Counted from the stretch's first letter, positions 13,601-24,886 are shown. The stretch is 64,000 nucleotides of DNA from Zonotrichia leucophrys gambelii (GCF_028769735.1 NC_088178.1:23200357-23264356), one strand, 5' to 3'. Numbers and translations: made by a program. The notes: generated from the letters alone by a model not told the origin.

Positions 13601-14861
13601 AAATCTATTAAAAAATGCAGCTTTCTGGTTTTGAGCTTAACTTTTGAAGGTTACAGAGAAGGAACCTTTGAATAAAGACACACACAATATTTCTTCACTT
13701 CTTCCATTTGCTGGTCAGTCCAAAGGACACTGGAACCAATCACATCCAAGCTAAACAGAAGTGAACATCTAAAAAAAATTCTCAGTTTTTTTCTTCCCCA
13801 ATAGAGTAAATCTGGGTTTAAGTTGAATGCAGTTATTCAGCATTATTTCTTATTTCTTATCAATTCCTAGTTCACTTTACTAGCTCGGGTTTTTATAAAC
13901 AAATACCTTGGTATTTTGGTAATTAGCAGAGATGAGGAAGGAAATGTGAAACACAGCAGTTGACAGTTTAATGAGGTTTTTTTTCCTGGGTAACACCTTT
14001 TTTCAAGGCCCTATAACATCCTGCATTTCAAAAAAGGTTATATTTGGAAAGAACAGCAAGTGAATGCACACAGCAGAGGACTGACAATTAAAACACACAC
14101 TTCACCTGGCATGCCATGTGTAATAAACAAGCTGGGATATCTTTAAATGGACCATCATGCTGTCAGGAATTTTTAAAAGCAGAATCTGGGGCGGGGAGGA
14201 GGGGGAAGATGTTTCTTAATTAACTAATGATTGAGGGGTGCAATCAACCCACTGCAATTAGGCTGTGCTGTACATGGTCTAGGGAGAAGTTTTCCTTTTC
14301 CTTTTTCCTCTTTTCCTTTTTTTTCTTTTCCCCCTTTTTTCCCTTTTCTCCCTTTTTTCCTTTTCCCCCTTTTTTCCTTTTCCCCCTTTTTTCCTTTTCC
14401 TTTTCCCTTTTCCCTTTTCCTTTTCCCCTTTTCCTTTTATTTCTTCTTCTTCTCCTTCTTTTCCCCTTTTTCCTTCTCATTTTCCCCTTTTTTCCTTTTC
14501 CCTTTTCCCCTCTTTCCATCACCTTGCATCTCCCATGCAAGGTCCCTCTCAAGCCCCACTCCAGACTGCCCAATGCACTTCCAAAAACTGGGAGAAGGGA
14601 GGGAAGAGTCCCAGCAGATTCCAACAGCCGGGTTTTGGTCTCTCTGTTGCAGCAGCCAAACGTCCCTGGTGGAAAGTGGTGTACATGTGGTTCTGTGGTC
14701 TGCCCACCAACCCCGCGCCCACGCTGTCCCCGGAGGAGAGAGCAGCCCTGGAGCACAGGCTCACCAGCATCGAGGAGAAGCCCCAGTGGAAGATTGTGTG
14801 TAACATCAGTGCCATTCTCCTGATGGCCACCAACATCTTCCTCTGGGCATATTTTGGCTGA
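1575..14861 (+). CDS. SLC5A9: Sodium/glucose cotransporter 4 (SLC5A9, SGLT4), 3' part, ten exons
   Basis: This gene encodes a Na+-coupled sugar symporter of the SLC5 family; the mammalian protein carries mannose, glucose, fructose and 1,5-anhydroglucitol across the plasma membrane. Coding segments are 1575-1680, 2288-2368, 3118-3323, 4144-4279, 5139-5246, 5411-5561, 6612-6780, 7302-7517, 12926-13058 and 14653-14861. All have AG/GT borders and compatible phases, and together read 504 residues plus TGA without a break. Family motifs appear in order: [85 protein letters not shown] and [14 protein letters not shown]. The Cys before Trp in WCWCTDQV and the C-terminal LTSIEE...NIFLWAYFG favour SGLT4 over SGLT1, 2 or 5; this comparison is from memory. 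The first exons and about 175 N-terminal residues lie outside the window. Convergent SPATA6 downstream matches mammalian gene order. Confidence 0.95.
2288..2368 (+). CDS. SLC5A9: SLC5A9 exon
   Basis: The acceptor is ctggcag and the donor ATAG|gtaagg. It encodes [20 protein letters not shown], the highly conserved SGLT segment with the YTD.LQT motif at the cytoplasmic start of a transmembrane helix. The entering and leaving phases match both neighbours. Confidence 0.93.
3118..3323 (+). CDS. SLC5A9: SLC5A9 exon (extracellular loop and sugar-site helix)
   Basis: The acceptor is tttacag and the donor CAG|gtaaat. It encodes the extracellular loop with [15 protein letters not shown], then DLPWPG, and a helix ending WCWCTDQ. 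In SGLT1 the matching WYWCTDQ carries sugar-site residues Tyr290 and Trp291; here the Tyr position is Cys (3306-3308). The loop Asn at 3192-3194 sits in N-T-D, which is not an N-glycosylation sequon. Confidence 0.95.
4144..4279 (+). CDS. SLC5A9: SLC5A9 exon
   Basis: The acceptor is ggctgcag and the donor CCAG|gtaagc. It encodes [19 protein letters not shown] and the helix [19 protein letters not shown], a strongly conserved SGLT block. In this family VQR.LSAK...HAK.G lies in an intracellular loop. Confidence 0.95.
5139..5246 (+). CDS. SLC5A9: SLC5A9 exon (Cys-rich extracellular loop)
   Basis: The acceptor is ttccccag and the donor GATG|gtgagg. It encodes [20 protein letters not shown] and [15 protein letters not shown]. 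The four cysteines match the disulfide-bearing extracellular loop of SGLTs, and [22 protein letters not shown] is close to the SGLT4 version. Confidence 0.95.
5411..5561 (+). CDS. SLC5A9: SLC5A9 exon (Na+ site helix)
   Basis: The acceptor is tcccgcag and the donor GGCAG|gtcctt. It encodes [20 protein letters not shown] followed by [18 protein letters not shown]. The two serines of LMSSLTS correspond to the Na2 sodium-site serines of SGLT1 (Ser392 and Ser393). The donor gtcctt is weaker than the others in this gene. Confidence 0.95.
6612..6780 (+). CDS. SLC5A9: SLC5A9 exon (sugar-binding Gln)
   Basis: The acceptor is ctctttcag and the donor CCT|gtaggt. It encodes [20 protein letters not shown], then [18 protein letters not shown] and CKRVNEP. 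The Gln in FDYIQ corresponds to SGLT1 Gln457, a known sugar-binding residue, and it is retained. Confidence 0.95.
7302..7517 (+). CDS. SLC5A9: SLC5A9 exon
   Basis: The acceptor is tttcctcag and the donor AAG|gtaagt. This 72-codon exon starts and ends on codon boundaries. It encodes [20 protein letters not shown], the charged loop [19 protein letters not shown], a further transmembrane helix and the IPEEK junction. [12 protein letters not shown] is characteristic of SGLT4 as I remember the human sequence. Confidence 0.95.
7518..12925 (+). other. SLC5A9: SLC5A9 large intron
   Basis: This 5.4-kb intron separates the membrane core from the variable cytoplasmic tail. It is GC-richer and C/T-biased between about 10.7 and 12.3 kb. 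It contains an imperfect 62-base tandem duplication at 10921. I find no exon or recognisable mobile element. Confidence 0.75.
10921..11033. repeat. Imperfect 62-base tandem duplication
   Basis: Two copies begin with tgaggtgctgcagctggagc, at 10921 and 10983. Both continue through cagcat(c)...cttggtg.cactgagagcc with a few substitutions and a short indel. Confidence 0.85.
12926..13058 (+). CDS. SLC5A9: SLC5A9 exon (cytoplasmic tail segment)
   Basis: The acceptor is cctttgcag and the donor GAAG|gtaggg. It encodes [12 protein letters not shown] followed by a Glu-, Pro- and Ser-rich tail. Only the L..L.WWTR start is conserved, and the rest varies within the family. It follows the largest intron of the gene seen here (5.4 kb). 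Confidence 0.9.
13059..14652 (+). other. SLC5A9: SLC5A9 last intron
   Basis: The first 1.2 kb is unremarkable, A/T-rich sequence. The rest is dominated by the pyrimidine tract at 14290, which ends about 135 bases before the terminal exon. Confidence 0.8.
14290..14517. repeat. Polypyrimidine tract (C/T only on + strand)
   Basis: About 228 bases of C and T are broken by only two purines (A at 14439 and 14479). The first 149 bases are uninterrupted. Part is built from repeats of a roughly 17-base unit of T6 CC T4 C5 type. The opposite strand gives apparent Lys/Gly/Arg-rich reading frames that are not genes. Confidence 0.95.
14653..14861 (+). CDS. SLC5A9: SLC5A9 terminal coding exon
   Basis: The acceptor is gttgcag, with a second in-frame AG three bases on. 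It encodes [18 protein letters not shown], then [20 protein letters not shown], and the last helix ending NIFLWAYFG before TGA at 14859-14861. The order WFCGL..LSPEE.AALE..LTSIEE matches mammalian SGLT4. Confidence 0.93.
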
Positions 14862-15195
14862 GCTGGGTCAGGACTGGTGTGGCTTTGGTTGCTCTCACCT
14901 GGGAGCATCAGGTGACAGAGCAGCACAGCCCTTCCCTGGAGGCACCGTTTGCTGGGAATGACTGTGGGGCTCAGCTTCTCCATGAGGGGTGACCAAAACT
15001 CAGCACTGGTCACATCTGGGATGCAGGGGATGTGTGGGATAGCATGTGGGACAAGTCAGGAGCACATTTCATGGGTAAGTTTATTTGACTTCACTACTAC
15101 TTTGAAGCACTGAAGTGAAACAAAAGGGAAAAGAATGAAAAGGGAGGGGAAGTCTGAGAGGTTTGATTGAAATAAAGCAAAGTTGTCTCAAAACA
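14862..15195 (+). other. SLC5A9: SLC5A9 3' UTR (predicted)
   Basis: Sequence from the stop codon to just after the first canonical polyadenylation signal. The cleavage point is inferred, not seen; transcripts could run further. Confidence 0.55.
15171..15176 (+). terminator. SLC5A9: Polyadenylation signal of SLC5A9
   Basis: This is the first AATAAA after the stop codon, 310 bases downstream. A GT-rich stretch (tgcttgtgttttct) follows about 30 bases later, as expected for a downstream element. Confidence 0.6.
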
Positions 15196-16265
15196 TCTTG
15201 ACCTTTGCTTGTGTTTTCTAGGAAAACAATGTAATTAGCCACAAAAAAAAAAATTAAAACCAAATCAATCAAAAAATGGAACTCCAGCTGAACAGGAGCT
15301 CTGTGCAGGCTGGTTGTGGCAGCAGGGGATGAGTTGTGGTGTCCTAACAAGAACACATTGCTCTCAGGCTGTAACCAATATCCAAGTGCATTGGCAGCAG
15401 ATGTTATTAATGATGCCAATACATATTTTCTTATTAATCTTCCATACTAGGCTTGCGTCTGTCTGCAAATGATTATCATTCATTTTCCTGACAAATCTAT
15501 CAAGATCATTTATTACTGTTCGGCAAAGGATCTTCTTTTAAACAAAGATTAATAACATTGCATTTTATCTGGCTGGCTGAGCCAAAGGAAATGAAATTAA
15601 CAATGAGCCCTACAAACATGTCATCACTTTAATTTACCAGAAAATATTTTAAAATGTTATTTAAAAGAATATACGCTGTGGTGGGCACAGTTTATTACAA
15701 AGGAAAGGAATCAAACCACAGGCGTTTCAGCAGGGTGGAGGCTAAGCAAACAGGGCACTGTGAATTCTCTGGTTCCTCACACTGGAGTTCTGGGACAAGG
15801 AGGGAGAGGCACCCACAGCATCTTTGGCATGCACAGATGGGCACCTGTCCATGGGAATTGCAGCTGGAGGTCTCTGTTCCTCAGTTAAAGTGGGTCCTAA
15901 CCAGGATCCCAGCTCTCCTGGGAATTCCTGGGATTCCTGCAGGGAGCACAGGAAGGAACTCCACCAGGGAAAAGCTGGTGGGGCTCTCAGGGAGAGGAGG
16001 GCACAGGTGGGCTGAGTGCCAGCACCCTTCTGTACTTTGGCTCCCCAGGAGGAAAAGAAACAAACTCACTAAATTTCCATGGTTTAGTTTCCTTTCTTCT
16101 GCACTCTTGTCCAATTTTCCCTTCCCGTCTTTCGATGGGAATAACAAAATAAAATAGAATATCAGTAATAATAAAAATATTAATTAATAAATTATAATTT
16201 AAAATTAATAAAAAATGAATAAGAATAAATTAAATAATAATAAAAATAATAATAACAATAAATAA

Positions 16266-16312
16266 CCACAACAACAACAACAACAAAATAACAAAACAAC
16301 AACAACAACAAC

Positions 16313-16371
<59 letters not shown>
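16266..16371. repeat. (AAC)n-(AAT)n compound microsatellite
   Basis: Imperfect AAC repeats (about 16266-16312) pass into about twenty perfect AAT units (16312-16371). An A/T-rich, AATAA-like lead-in runs from about 16157. Confidence 0.95.
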
Positions 16372-16374
<3 letters not shown>

Positions 16375-18386
16375 TATACACCTATTGGAAAGAACCTATC
16401 AGAATTCCCTTCCTACTGTTACTGGTATGGGTCTAAAATCCTTCCAGGGAGCCCTACAGACATCCAGAGGCTCTGTAATTCCTGCCTTGGGGTCCTGTAT
16501 CACAGCTGAAGCCACCTCCATGCCTTCCCTCCCTTTGTCTCACAGCAACCCCAGCAGCTGTGTGTGTCCCTGTCCAGCACAGCTCACAGGGTGGCTGAAG
16601 CTGTTCCATCTGCCACAGGCTGGCACCCAGCTGCCAGTGCTGCCATCCCAGCACAGCCCAGGATCTCAGCAGCAGGAGCTGGAGTGCCAGGCAGTGCAGG
16701 ATCACAGCCCTGCTGTCCAAGCAGGGCCAGATGGCACCACCATGCCAACGACAACAAACAATCACTATTGTCCTCAGAGCCCAAAGCAAAGTCAGCCTCA
16801 GCTGCTGAGTTGGTGCCATTTCTGATTCCCAGGAACAAGCTGTTCCCAAAAAAACTGCAGGGGGCACTTGAACAACTGTGAGCCACAGGGCGTCCCCCAA
16901 GGAGTCCCTGTGCCACAGGAGCAGGGTGGAACAGTGCAAAACAGGAACATCTGCACACACAACAACACCCTGCTCCTGCTCTGAGCTTTCTCTGCTGGAC
17001 TGTGATGGGGCTGCTTGACAGCACTGGGAACCAGGGATGGAGATCATTGGGAATGGCTCCTCTGCCCCTCTCTGGTTTACACTAACCCAGCAACCTTTAA
17101 TTCTTCATTTCTTTAATTCTTTATTTCTTTATTTCTGCAGGAAGGACCAGGGCAACCCAATAATTACTGCAGCATGTGTTCCAACCAGAAATGCTATTCT
17201 GTGACTTGCTCCTGTGGCTTCCACAAAAGCAGCATCCAGTTTAATATGTGAGACTCATAACCAGCTCACACAGTGCAATAGTTCACTTCAGTTTGAAGTA
17301 AAAAAATATTCTGCTGGAAGCACAGCAAGTAGCAGTGTCAATTTTTCATTAACCTACAGCCACTGTCTCTGTAGACTTACAGCTATGAGTAAGATTACTG
17401 TTATAATTTTTTCTGGTCCCTAAGGGAAGAGGAAAAAAACTTCTCAAAACTTTTAAGGTCATTAAAAATCCACCTTTAAATTGGAGGTAGTTTCAGTTTA
17501 CTCTCATATTTCAAAATCAAATCTGAGCTGCAGCCTCACATCAAAGCAGAAATGTCAGTCGCTTTGTTTCTACTTCTGTGAAAGAACTTCCAGCTTATAC
17601 ACGAGTTGAATGCCAAGTAAATAGATTTTCCTGGGGAACAAAGGCAGCTTTCTTTTGTTTGTTTTAAACATATGTAAATAGAGTCCCAGGGGCTGAGCTG
17701 CCTGTCACTTCAACCAGGTTCACACTCATGTCACTCGAGCTGGTGATTTCTGACCGACCTGAGGTCAGGACTGCAGAAGTTTCCCTCCCTTCTCCTCCAC
17801 AGCCACATCAAGCAGCTGCTCGTGCCCTTCCCCTCCAGCCTCACACCTCAGCAAAGGGGAGGCAGAGAAATATGGATTCTTTTTTTGCCAGTTTCTTATT
17901 CTTTTGGGTTTGGTTTTGTTTTTAAGCTCTAGTTACAGAATCACTGAAATACTCTGGTCCTCTGTCAAAGCCACTGTGGTGGTCCTGAAATGTCTGGGCA
18001 GGGCAGAGCAGTGCCTGGAAACCCTGGATATGGCCAGTGACCAGCTGGTGAATTAAATCCATGACACAAGCCATGGATTAAAGGCTGATGGCACCCACTG
18101 GTTCATGGTCAAGAAGATGGGGGGCAGGGAAGAAACAGGAATGGATTGGTAAGAAAAATGACCTTTTTTTGGTTTTGTGTGTGTTTGCTTGAGCAGGAGG
18201 GCACCATCATTCTTGAGCTTTCTCTTTTCCAGGCACTTAACAAGTGGAGTGTGACCCTCACAGAGCCAGAAGACACCAAGGAGGAACGGGACCTCTCCAC
18301 CTGCTCCTGCTCCAGAGCTTGGTGCCAACAACACTGAGGGCAGACTCTAATCCTTGTATGAGCCACACACTTCAGAGCTGGCCTCA

Positions 18387-18428
18387 GTGGTTCTTGTGGG
18401 TCCCTTCCAGCTCAGAATATTCTGTGAA
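18387..18428 (+). mobile_element. CR1 LINE 3'-end fragment
   Basis: The segment gtggttcttgtgggtccctt followed by ccagctcagaatattctgtg matches the conserved 3' end of avian CR1 elements, including the TTCTGTGA-type tail. Only this short tail is clear; the sequence before it is not recognisable CR1. Confidence 0.65.
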
Positions 18429-21400
18429 ATCTACTCACTTTTTTTTTTCTTTTTTAATTTAAACCATCAGATCAGTGCAAAATCGAGCACTTCATGCTTG
18501 TCATTTCCAAATGACTCAGGTTATATCTCAATCTTCAGTGAGGTTTTGGGTGTAAGACTGGGTAGCACCGAGGGATGCATCAATTTATAGCTCTGCAAAA
18601 GCCACAATTAAGGAAAATCCTCAAAAACATGAGAAACCTCAATTTTGATTGGCCACATTCCCATAACTTCTTGATAATTCAACTCACTCGAGTATTATTC
18701 AGTGTTTTCCTTCTCCCTGCTTTTTTTATCTCTTGACAAGTTTACAAAGAGAAGAATGGAGCCGAGCTGAGCTGCATTCCATCCAATCTGCTGCCTCCAC
18801 AAACGGCAGAGAAGCTAAATGAAGCCCAGAACATATGGCACTGTGCTGACAGAGCTCCCAAACTGGTTCTGCATGAGCAACAAGGAACATCTTGAAACGC
18901 ACAAGACATATGTGTTTTAGGAAGAAGATTGAAGTGTTTCATAATAAAACAGGACAAAGTGAAATACAAGTGCTGTATAAAATTTTAATTAAAAACTGGT
19001 TTTACCCCTCGACGTGAATATACAATATGTTTCCCAGATGGATTTCATATTTAAGTATTATCCAAACCAGAAACATAAATGAGACAAATAAAGCCTTCAA
19101 AAATGGCACAGAGGCTAAAATGTGTGTAAACACTAGATGACTGTGGTGAAAACAAGGCAGGCAGGGAAAGCAACCTCTTAGCAAGTGTTTACTACTGGAA
19201 TCCTGAATGAAACAGTTCCTACAGCTACAGTCAGGGTGACAATATAAATACAAGCATTAGAATTCACCACCACTCAGTGATGTAAATGGTGCTTTTGTTA
19301 CTCAGGAGCTGTCCAGGCCATTTCCTACACTGATAACTCATGGTATAGAAGTGCATAATTCATGGCATGACACTCTCTGTTCCCAGGCTCCTACCCTGCT
19401 CTGTGTGAAGCTCTCTTCATTCCATGCCATCAGCTCCACAGGGCTGTGCCAAGGCCTGCCCACAGAACAGGATCTTTGTGCTGTCTCCTCAGGATCAGTA
19501 AATCCTTATGATCCAGGAGGGATGTTGTTTTGCAGCAGCAAACTCCCTTCCCTGAGGAGGTGAGAAGGTGGCTCAGATCCCACTGCTCAGGCTGCAGGAG
19601 CTCTCTGCTGGGCCAGAGGCAATCACCCAGAACTGAAGGGAAATGCACACCAAGAAAGAGCACAATCTCCACATAGATCAAGCAAAGAGAAAGATTACAG
19701 TTCCTTTATGCTGCCATCCAGACAAATTATCACCACACTTCAGAGAATTTCTCACAAAGATAAAATGGGAACAAACCCCATGCCTTTGGCAAGCCAACAC
19801 TGATAAAAGGAGCTACAGCCACATCTTTGAAGGGCTTTGGTTGATGATGTTTTGAATTCCATGGGGAAAGCAGCAGAAGCCAACAGTAATCAAGGGGGCT
19901 TGTGCTTAATAGCTCCTGTGCAATGGGAACAGGAATATTGGGGGCTTCAATCACTTCCCACAAGGCTGCTGCATTTGTTGGAACTGAAAGGACCTGGGCA
20001 AAGAACAATTCCCTGCTGCTCCCAGAGACATCACCTAAGGCAGACGCCCCTTCTGTCAGGGAGGCAGCTCATCAAGATCAGCCCTAGAAGTGCTGTCCTC
20101 TCTCAGCTTCAAGTGTTCTCACTGGCACCAAGAGGCTCAATTTCATTGATTTGAGTTTCCTCAAATTCCTTGATTACCAAACAAATCTATGAGAAATTCT
20201 CAGCATCCTGATAATGATCACTCCCATGACCACTGGAGTAATTAACACCATGGCCTTTCCTATGACCCAGAGATTCCACATTACCAGATTTATGCAGCAA
20301 GAGACCACTGCTAAAAGGCTGAGAATTTTGCTGCATAGTTCAGTGTTTCAGAAAACATTTCAAGCTTAAAAATTGGGAAGAGCAGAATTATGTACCAAAT
20401 GATTCCTCACACATGGAGTGGGAAGGCAGAGATTCCTTCCAGCTTTCTCTGACAAACCCATTGCACACCACACAAAACTTTCCACTGTCACATTGCACCC
20501 TTTGTTCCAGGGGAGAGGATGAGGATAAATGATGTGAGAGATGTTAACAGTGCTGGCTAGTACACAGAGCAAACAGCACTAAAGCATCAGGATGAAAAAC
20601 ATAATTTATATTTTAAAAAAGATAAAAAAGGTATCATAAGAGCAATCAGTGTGAGGATATGAACCTGGATCATGCAGGAGACAGAAGCTGAGCAAGATAC
20701 CAACTGCGAAGATTAGCTCCTAAGAGCACATGTAGTAAAGCAGCTCATTATCTTTTCTAGTCCTCTCTGATCAAGATAGAAATCTATTAAATCTGATTAA
20801 GATTTGTTTAATAATTGTCTGATTAAAACATAATAAACCTGGGAAAATTAAAATAAAGCTTTTTTAGTAACCTGGAGATGAGATGGGACTTTTCAGCCAG
20901 GCTTCCATAAAATAATTTCTTTAACATTCACCTCAGGATCCCAAAGCACTTCACAGTCATTTAATTAAGCTTCAACAGAGCACAAACTCCCCATTTTACA
21001 GCTGAGGTAACAATGAGAAGGAGTTTGGAAAGGACTATTTAATACTGAGCCGAGCTAAATGTTCTGTTATTTTACCCCAAAAATAGATTCTGAACATCTC
21101 CAGGTAGATTTTTTTCTCCCCTGATAATTTTGGCAGCCTCTGAAGTAAGAGTAAAATTCAAACATGTGATGCACAATCTGAAGAACAGCCCCCATTACTT
21201 CCCAAGCTGCTCAGCTTTGGAGCATAAACACTGTTCCCCATCCATCTCACAAAGCTGCTCCTACCTGTTCCCATCACTCCAGCCATCCCCATGCTTCTTA
21301 CCCTCAGTGGAGCAATTTAAGCTTCTCTTCCTCTAAGTCAAAAACTTAGATAAGGCAAATCATTAAAGAGTTTGACATTTTTGCCTTTAATTCACATCAG

Positions 21401-24349
21401 GTCAATGGCTTAGTGATTTCCAAAGCAGCTACTGTCAGCCAAGGATGGATTTGCATTTCTTCTGAACACAGGCAGGCAGTTTGTCTAAAGTCAGCCCAAG
21501 ACCCTAAACTGCACCAAATTATTCATAGGAGAGATGGAAGAGAGCAAGTAGGAAGCAGAGTCTGACTCACTAAACTGAAAGTGATTAAAATATTGCACTG
21601 ATTGCATCCTGCAAGCATCACTGGATGCTGAACAGCTTTTGGTGAGAACACCCGTGGGTTATAATAACTTGGGGAGGGCAAGAGAGACACAGACTCCACA
21701 GAAAAGCACCAATTCACTCCTCATCTGGCCCATTATTGCCAGATTTGAGTAGGCAGCTCTCCTTTAGGAGCTAAAACGACAGGGGTGGAATTATGCCATC
21801 CCACTGTCACTGGAACTTTGTGGATGGCAAAAGATAAGGAAGGAGCACAGAAAATGCTATTTAAAGCTCCACTCAGGCACCTAGAAATTTGCATTTGACA
21901 GAAGGGATTTAAATTGTATTAGAAGGCAAGGTGCACGAAACAATTAGAGCTTTTTGCTGTGTTGGTTCAGTGCCTGAACCTCCCCTGCCCAGGCTGCAGG
22001 GGCAGAACAGCAGCCATGCTCTGAGCTGTGAGTGCAGGCAGGGCCACCTGAGCAAACAGGGAAAGGGAAAATGCTCTGAAAATAAAGTGCCTTGAAGGTA
22101 TTGGGACAGACCAGAGTAACTTGGGTCCAAAGGCACATTCCAGAGGAAAGTTTTCCATTTACCAAACTGGATTTCCAGCACAGTGCTTGGAAGAGAGCAC
22201 TCTTTGACCCAGACCCAGGAGAGGAACATCTCCTGCAGCAGCTGATTCAGAGAGACACTGAACACACATCTCCCTCCCAGCTGGAGCAGGGCCAGAGGTA
22301 CTCAGTCTGTCTGCTCCGTTTGATGTTGTGTTGCAGAAGAAGGCTACACTGAGAATATTCATACTGGTCAAAATTCAATAATGACATTTTTTTCCCCCAT
22401 CCAGTTTTCACCTTTGCTGAAAAATTTTTAATCTTTGATGAGAACTGAAGGTTGCCATATTACCATATGCTTCCTTTTTTAGCTAGGGAGTCAAATAGAT
22501 ATCCTCCAGCCCTTCCTTGGACCCTTTGAAAGCACCACCTTGCTATTTTATAGTGGCCCCCAACCTTTCTCATCCCCTTGTGTATTCAGTTCATGGCAAA
22601 TTGTGTCCTTCATCAAACACACAGAAAAACCCCACAACAACCCCTCAGCATTCAGGCCTTCTCACACAGTGAACAAACAGGACTGAAATCTGCTGGATTG
22701 CTGGGGAGGGAAAAATCAAAGAGGTTTTCTATGCCAGGGAGCCAGATCAGGCCAAAGGGGAGCAGCCAATCTTCAGAAGACTAACTTTTACTCAGCTGTG
22801 ACACTGGGGAGGGAATGCACAAAGAATATTGAATGAAAACTGCAGGATGCCAGGAGAACACTGCATCTTATGGCTCAAACACATAGAGGAAACTGCAAAA
22901 CCCTTCAGGATTCAACAGATTAATTTTACACCAAAAGCTTGGAAAGTATTTCTCAGAATCTGCCCCACCTATTTAGGATCTACTTCAATACAGCTACTCC
23001 TCTGAGCAGGAAGAAAACTATTCCTTTGTGGCCAAACATGGGGTCAGGAGAGGGCAGTGAACACCAGACCTGGCAGCACAACCCTCCATGGCCTCCATGC
23101 CTTCAAGGACACAGCTTGGGCAAGTTCTACTTTTCCCTTCTGCAATAAAAAGTGTCCTGGTAGCTCACAGAGTGACTCAGTACTTCTCCATGTCATGAGA
23201 GGGTGCCACTAATGCCCTGTGAAAGCACTAATGTGCTAAATGGCAGCAGGGACAGGAAGTTATCAGTGTTAATCCACTTCAACTTGTCCAACAGTTACAA
23301 GAAATAGAAATGTCTGTATGTGAGACACTTCCTCTGAGAGTGCCCTTGCCTGAAACAGCAGCACACAGCCCCTCCATGTGCTCTCCCACCAGCGGAATTG
23401 CTCACCAACTGCTCTCTCGAATCAATTATGTTGTCTCAGCATTAAAGGAGGGAAGGCAGAATAGACTGACTTTTTGTTTATGTAGGCATGCTGGCAGGTT
23501 CCAGTCATATGTTGTGCCATCTGTACTGCTAGCTTTATCCTCTCTCTCATCACAACAGGTAAAATGGCATCGGTGGAGCTGCCTATGTTTGCTCAGAGAG
23601 GGAGCTAGCCAGAACAGGCATTTGTTTTTTCCTCATTCTGGGGGGAAGCAGGAGATGGACACTCTTGCCCTTTTAAAACATTCAGCTTTTCAAAGGATGG
23701 GCAATTTGCCCTGGTCTGCTAATGTGGGATCTGCTCAGTGCAAGGCTGAAAAGGTTCCATCCCTGGGGAAAGCATCGAACTGCTGATGAACATTTGGTGG
23801 CCTTTAGCAAAAACGAAGTGATTGCTGCCAACGGGATCCCAGCAGACCAGGAAGGACAGGCTCCAAATTAGGTGGGATTGTGATGCAGGAATTTCAGGAG
23901 GCCTGTACAGAATACAAGGAGCTTGCTGACTAGCTCTGGTCTTTCTCCCTGCACAGTTCTTTCTTATTCATATTTTTAAAATGACAAGTGTATTGGCAAA
24001 TGTCATGGCTGCGTTTAGGAGAATGTGGAAACTTTCAAATGCAAAGGCTGTGTGAGGATGACCTTTCATCTCACACAAAGGCTGCTGGGCTCGGTGGCTT
24101 TCTTTTAAAATCTCACAGTATTAGAAGACTTGTGACTAAAGGTGCTCAAAATTACTTCAAATCCATGCCTATGGGTCCTACAGTACCAAAGTTTGGGCCA
24201 TTCTCCAAAATTATTCAAAGGCAATTGTCTGGAAAACAATTCTCTTTGTCCTAGGTGGGTCACTTTTAAACCAACACTCACATTCACTTTCCCCTTTGGG
24301 TCCCCCCTCTGCCCACCAGGACATATTGCTTCTTCAACCAATTCTGTTA

Positions 24350-24705
24350 AAGTTGCTAAACAGATTTAGATATTTAATGAGAACTGGCTGCAGCTAAAAC
24401 CTGAGTTGATGTTACACAGGAATGTCCAGCAGATATTTTAGTCTTCAAATGACTCTATGCTCAGAGTCTCAAAGAAGCAACACCATCTTGCTTAATTGTA
24501 GAGCGGATTTTTTTGTTAGGGATTATTGTTTCTTTTTCTGGGAATGAAATGTAATTATTTCCTTTTTAAGCCCAGGCAAAATCCCCATTTCTCCAAAACC
24601 CTGCCTACCCATAAGACAGCTTAAAAAATAGAGTACAAATATTGTTGTATAAAAATAGGTTTAGTTTCAAATACTATATACTATGCATTTTCAGGTGAGT
24701 TACTT
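24350..24705 (-). other. SPATA6: SPATA6 3' UTR (predicted)
   Basis: Sequence from the stop codon to just past the nearest polyadenylation-type hexamer on the - strand. The true end is uncertain. Confidence 0.4.
24373..24378 (-). terminator. SPATA6: Possible polyadenylation signal of SPATA6 (ATTAAA)
   Basis: This is the first AATAAA/ATTAAA-type hexamer on the - strand after the stop codon, about 330 bases downstream. I found no canonical AATAAA in this stretch. Confidence 0.38.
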
Positions 24706-24886
24706 TCAGGAATGTGTTTTGTGATCTGAAACAGCACCAGCAGTTTTTTCATACATCTCTCTATATATTTTTGCAAGACTCTCCTCCAAGATTGCTCTGT
24801 GAGGCTTCTCTTTGTACACAGCTGCAGGACCAGGCCAACGTTCACCACTATCCAAGAGAACAGGAGTGTTCTGCTGCACTGGAGAA
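24706..24886 (-). CDS. SPATA6: SPATA6 exon 13 (terminal coding exon)
   Basis: The acceptor is CCTCTGACAG. It encodes SPVQQNTPVLLDSGERWPGP, then AAVYKEKPHRAILEESLAKI and YREMYEKTAG, and stops with TGA at 24708-24706. Human has LDDGEYWSNRAASYKGKSHRPIFE...KMYRNLYKKA, so the C-terminus is well conserved. Confidence 0.95.

Larger units (their letters stand above)
15196..24350. other. Intergenic region between convergent SLC5A9 and SPATA6
   Basis: About 9 kb lies between the two predicted 3' ends. It holds the AAC/AAT microsatellite at 16.3 kb and a CR1 tail at 18.4 kb. Open frames here are short and do not resemble known proteins. I see no RNA gene. Confidence 0.7.

Noticed and set aside
14227..14823. 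Long open frames of 170-198 codons on both strands near 14.3-14.8 kb
   Set aside because: They are made of Phe/Pro/Ser or Lys/Gly/Arg runs from the pyrimidine tract and then overlap the true terminal SLC5A9 exon out of frame.
16385..17047. Open frames of 146-197 codons in GC-richer intergenic DNA
   Set aside because: They overlap on both strands, have no recognisable motif and no plausible splice partners or start context.
18228..18337. Exon-like segment after a ctcttttccag acceptor
   Set aside because: The open frame is short, has no donor that continues it and no recognisable protein; it lies between two genes whose exon sets are already complete.
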